From NCBI RefSeq assembly GCF_038181555.1, contig NZ_JBBWUA010000012.1, positions 1 to 64,000 on the forward strand: 64,000 nt of DNA, read 5' to 3'. The DNA is from Desulfitobacterium sp038181555 (GTDB taxonomy: Bacteria > Bacillota > Desulfitobacteriia > Desulfitobacteriales > Desulfitobacteriaceae). The first letter of the stretch is position 1; every line of letters begins with the position of its first letter. The notes under the pieces were generated by a model. The model was not told the DNA's origin, ran no database searches, and saw nothing but the letters and a program-made list of their open reading frames with translations. Shown here piece after piece: positions 60,815 to 64,000 of this stretch. The position numbers and the translations under genes were made by a program.

Positions 60815-63436
60815 ATGGCAAATCTTCTTCAGAAAATAACCGAGAAACAAATAAGCCGAAGAACATTCCTAGCCGCTACTGCAGCAGGAACTGCCGGACT
60901 AGCTCTTTCCGGTTGTGGCAACAGCCTAATAACGACAAGTGCTGAAGGTGTTCCCGACTCAGAAGGAAAATGGATTACCGCATCTTGCTGGCATAACTGC
61001 GGCGGGCGTTGCCTTAATAAGGCCCTAGTAGTTGACGGTGTGGTTGTTCGCCAAAAAACAGACGACACTCATCCTGATACTCCCGATTACCCCCAGCAAA
61101 GAGCCTGTATCCGCGGGAGGGCACATAGACAACTTATATTTGGCGCGGATCGCTTGAAATACCCTATGAAGCGTAAACATTGGGCGCCTGGTGGTGGCGA
61201 CAAGTCATTGCGTGGGCGCGATGAATGGGTAAAGATCTCTTGGGAAGAAGCACTTGATATCGTCGCTAGTGAAATTAAGAATGCCCGGGCAAAATCCGGA
61301 AGTAGGTCGATTCTGTCAGCTGCTCAGATGAATAGTCCTGCCGGTAATCACACAGTTAGAATGTTAGCTGCTACGGGTGGTTGCACAGTCAACACAGGTA
61401 CAAGATCTTGGGGTTCGTGGATGGCGACTCCCCAGTTTATTGGAGGCCTTCCGCCGACAAATACTGGGATGACAATCAATGACAGACTTGACCTACTGAA
61501 TTCTGAAACAGTGATCCTATGGGGTAGCAATCCAGCTTGGAGTTCTGTTTCCGGCAGTGTATATTACGCAAGAAGAATCAAAGAGGCTGGTGCAAAGTTC
61601 ATTGCTGTAGATCCTTTCTATAATGAAAGCATTTCGTTGTTAGATGCCGAATGGATACCCATTCGCCCAGCAACTGATACTGCGGCCATGTTGGCAATTG
61701 CCTATGTAATGATTACCACTGACGACCCTATGAGCAATCCTATCATCGATTGGGATTTCCTTAAAGAGAACACCGTAGGATTTGATGCCGAGAGCATGCC
61801 GGAAGGTTCTGATCCTAAAGACAATTTTAAGGATTACGTCCTTGGAACCTATGACGGAGTGCCTAAGAGTCCTGAATGGGCGACTAAAATTTGTGGAGTT
61901 AAACCCGACCAAATCCGCTATTTGGCCAAGGAGTTTCGTAAAGATAAAAAAGTTGCATTTTTACCCGCTTGGAGCTTTGCTAGAAATAATAATACAGATA
62001 ATCTACCGCAATTAATCATGACCTTAGGGGCCATGGGAGGACATATGGGTAAATCTGGCCACAGCACAGGGATCTGTTGTCACGGTTATGCCTTTAACGG
62101 CGGGCCCCAATTACTTCAACCCGGTAAGAACGGACTTCCACCGGTAAAAAATCCTGTGACCGATGCCATTATGGACCCAGAACTATGGTCGGCTGTAATT
62201 AACGGTAAGTATAATTTCTGCGGTAGCCATGATAGCAAGGTTTATGTTAAGGGTGAATCAAGGGATATCGATATCAGGATAATTTATCATGGCGGCACGG
62301 GCAATGTCTTACAAACCCGCGAGGGTACGACCCTGGGAATTGAAGCCCACCGCAAAGTTGATTTTGTTGTTTCCCACGGTTTTGCATTGAACGCTAATGC
62401 CCAGTACTCGGATGTGGTTCTGCCTATTACTACCGAGTGGGAAAGATTTGGGGGCTATTTAGTTAGAGATCGGGAGATTAATATTGTTTGGTCACAGGTT
62501 ACAGAACCCCTCTACGAAGCCAAGGATGACCAGTGGATTGCTATAGAATTATTAAAACGTCTTGGTGAGGATCCGAAAAAAATTTATCCTATTGATATTA
62601 AACAGCAGTTCTTTAACGAAATTGCCGGTGCTCAGGTTGTTACACCCGACGGTAAAGGAATGGAAGCCCTTGTAACCATTACAGACGGGGATATTGCAGA
62701 ATGGGGCGTAAAAGGTCACCCGCAGCAAGGTCGCATTGGGTTTAAGGAGTTCCGTGAACAGGGAATTTATCGCGTTGAGCGGAAGCCCGGTGATAACTTT
62801 GGATATATTGCCTATAAGGATCCCGAGGGGCCGGTACCGGGTGCAACGGAGAAAAAGCTTCTAGGTCAACGGAAGCTGTTAATCTATTCCAAGGAACTGG
62901 AAACAGCCATTAATAATATGGGATATAGTACGATTAAGGCAATTCCTACTTATATTCCCCCCGTGGATGGCTATGAGAAGACCTTTAGCAATTGGGAGAC
63001 CCAAGAAAAAGGCGAATACCCCTTCCAAGTTATGAACCCACATTACCTAAGAAGGGTCCACTCCACCTTGGATAATGTTCCTTGGTTACAGGAAGCTTGG
63101 CCAAACCCGGTATTTATAAATGAAGATGATGCAAAAGACCTGGGAATCGCCGATGGTGATACGGTATTGATGACTGGACCCCACGGAAAAACACTTCGGA
63201 CAGCAACTTTAACACAATGCTTTATGCCTGGTGTTATTGGCCTACCCCACGGATCATGGCTTGATATGGATGAAGAAACCGGAATTGACCGTGGTGGCTG
63301 TGCTAACATTTTATGCGGATCTACTCCAACAGGCCAAGGCATTTCAGGTTGGAATACTGCAATTTGCCGTATCGAAAAATACGCCGGCACCCCATTGGTT
63401 CCGGATGTGCAAAAACCACAAAGAATTGTGTTATAG
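60815..63436 (+). CDS. TAT-exported molybdopterin oxidoreductase, DmsA-like
   Basis: 873 residues. Twin-arginine signal (SRRTFLAA, R15-R16) followed by a possible lipobox LSGC34. [4Fe-4S] ligands C58-x3-C62-x3-C66-x31-C98, a Ser in the Mo-ligand region (GTRSWGSW, about S198), and a C-terminal molybdopterin dinucleotide domain. Acts outside the membrane as terminal reductase, probably with the DmsB-type subunit encoded directly downstream; DMSO, TMAO or another S/N-oxide are the family substrates. GGGAGG 10 bases before ATG. Confidence 0.9.
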   Translation: MANLLQKITEKQISRRTFLAATAAGTAGLALSGCGNSLITTSAEGVPDSEGKWITASCWHNCGGRCLNKALVVDGVVVRQKTDDTHPDTPDYPQQRACIRGRAHRQLIFGADRLKYPMKRKHWAPGGGDKSLRGRDEWVKISWEEALDIVASEIKNARAKSGSRSILSAAQMNSPAGNHTVRMLAATGGCTVNTGTRSWGSWMATPQFIGGLPPTNTGMTINDRLDLLNSETVILWGSNPAWSSVSGSVYYARRIKEAGAKFIAVDPFYNESISLLDAEWIPIRPATDTAAMLAIAYVMITTDDPMSNPIIDWDFLKENTVGFDAESMPEGSDPKDNFKDYVLGTYDGVPKSPEWATKICGVKPDQIRYLAKEFRKDKKVAFLPAWSFARNNNTDNLPQLIMTLGAMGGHMGKSGHSTGICCHGYAFNGGPQLLQPGKNGLPPVKNPVTDAIMDPELWSAVINGKYNFCGSHDSKVYVKGESRDIDIRIIYHGGTGNVLQTREGTTLGIEAHRKVDFVVSHGFALNANAQYSDVVLPITTEWERFGGYLVRDREINIVWSQVTEPLYEAKDDQWIAIELLKRLGEDPKKIYPIDIKQQFFNEIAGAQVVTPDGKGMEALVTITDGDIAEWGVKGHPQQGRIGFKEFREQGIYRVERKPGDNFGYIAYKDPEGPVPGATEKKLLGQRKLLIYSKELETAINNMGYSTIKAIPTYIPPVDGYEKTFSNWETQEKGEYPFQVMNPHYLRRVHSTLDNVPWLQEAWPNPVFINEDDAKDLGIADGDTVLMTGPHGKTLRTATLTQCFMPGVIGLPHGSWLDMDEETGIDRGGCANILCGSTPTGQGISGWNTAICRIEKYAGTPLVPDVQKPQRIVL

Positions 63437-63451
63437 GAAGGGGGAATCTAA

Positions 63452-64000
63452 ATGAGCAGATTAGGTTTTTATTTTGACATGGAACGCTGTATCGGATGCA
63501 AAACGTGTCAAGTAGCTTGCAAGGACAAGAATAATTTAGATATCGGTATATTATTTAGGAAAGTTACGTCGTTCGAAACGGGCGTTTATCCAAAACCCGG
63601 CACCTATCATTTCTCAGGCACATGCAATCACTGTGCTGACAGCAAATGTTTGAAAGGCTGTCCAACGGGTGCCCTTTATTATGCGGATGATCAAACAGTT
63701 CAACATGACAAGAATAAGTGTATTGGTTGTAGATACTGTGTATGGAACTGTCCCTATGGCGTTCCCCAATTCATTGAAGAAAGTGGGACCATCAGTAAAT
63801 GCGACAGCTGCAAGGATTTGCGTGACAAAGGCGAAAACCCAGCCTGTGTTGACGCCTGCATCATGCGTTGTCTGGAATTCGGTGACTTAGATGAACTTGC
63901 CAAAAAGCATAATACTAGTGTTCTTGTCCAGGACCTACCTATACTGCCCTCATCTTCGGTCACCGATCCTTCACTTTTGATTAAACCAAGAAACTGTGCC
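63452..64000 (+). CDS. DmsB-type 4Fe-4S subunit, partial at window end
   Basis: 183 codons are visible and the frame is still open at the last base. ATG 15 bases after the previous stop, behind AAGGGGG. Cys clusters CIGCKTCQVAC, CNHCADSKCLKGCP, CIGCRYCVWNCP and CDSCKD...CVDACIMRC give four [4Fe-4S] centres. Transfers electrons to the catalytic subunit encoded just upstream. A membrane anchor (DmsC-like) would be expected next, outside the window. Confidence 0.92.
   Translation, partial: MSRLGFYFDMERCIGCKTCQVACKDKNNLDIGILFRKVTSFETGVYPKPGTYHFSGTCNHCADSKCLKGCPTGALYYADDQTVQHDKNKCIGCRYCVWNCPYGVPQFIEESGTISKCDSCKDLRDKGENPACVDACIMRCLEFGDLDELAKKHNTSVLVQDLPILPSSSVTDPSLLIKPRNCA

Overview
The window looks like a chromosomal segment of an anaerobic, spore-former-type Firmicute, most likely Desulfitobacterium or a close relative. 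This is an inference from content: a CooS-type CO dehydrogenase, complex iron-sulfur molybdoenzymes of the DMSO reductase family, a flavodiiron protein, ATP-type PEP carboxykinase, many UUG/GUG starts behind strong GGAGG Shine-Dalgarno sites, and moderate GC. No rRNA, tRNA, CRISPR array, intact IS element or prophage was seen. The genes are ordinary chromosomal genes with frequent Rho-independent terminators.

Layout. 0-4.2 kb: flavodiiron protein, an odd two-domain channel-like membrane protein, polysaccharide deacetylase, CrcB fluoride channel, nitroreductase. 4.3-18.1 kb: a near-complete allantoin catabolism island: PucR regulator, (S)-ureidoglycine aminohydrolase, ureidoglycolate lyase, RidA-like protein, allantoate amidohydrolase, two allantoinase paralogues, NCS1 permease, a glyoxylate carboligase candidate, hydroxypyruvate isomerase and tartronate semialdehyde reductase. 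Together these would take allantoin to glycerate with release of ammonia, CO2 and urea. 18.3-20.3 kb: a 42-residue ORF and an MFS exporter whose leader has its own promoter, a 26-codon ORF and a terminator, flanked on both sides by short tandem repeats. 20.4-28.4 kb: an orphan CooS-like protein lacking one C-cluster cysteine motif, a frameshifted proline symporter, a FAD dehydrogenase, an SOS-controlled DinB polymerase with a small partner, and DedA. 28.8-34.3 kb: a sulfur/cysteine group (CysK, LysR regulator, YeiH-type membrane protein, MetY, Rrf2/CymR-like regulator) in which the cysK and metY promoters share a box.

34.4-43 kb: a membrane/phosphate-binding fusion protein, DUF2500 protein, a PII-like/DUF1538/XRE operon, zinc-ribbon protein, MarR regulator, URO-D family protein, and an M23 peptidase. 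43-48 kb: PckA, an aconitase-family hydratase, and an FAH-family hydrolase. 48-54.4 kb: an AgrC-like kinase and a LytTR response regulator that enclose LemA, DUF2207 and SHOCT/zinc-ribbon proteins. 54.4-56.4 kb: the PFL/ACT gene pair behind a glycine riboswitch. 56.5-64 kb: two molybdopterin oxidoreductase/ferredoxin sets either side of a PucR/CdaR-type regulator; the last gene runs off the window.

Points most worth following: the leader of the MFS gene (20.0-20.25 kb), the structured leader of the carboligase gene (14.33-14.43 kb), the CooS variant, the PII/DUF1538 duplicated pair, the shared promoter boxes in the allantoin and cysteine groups, and a 36-bp perfect palindrome at 48.2 kb. All functional calls are from reading the sequence; no database search was possible.
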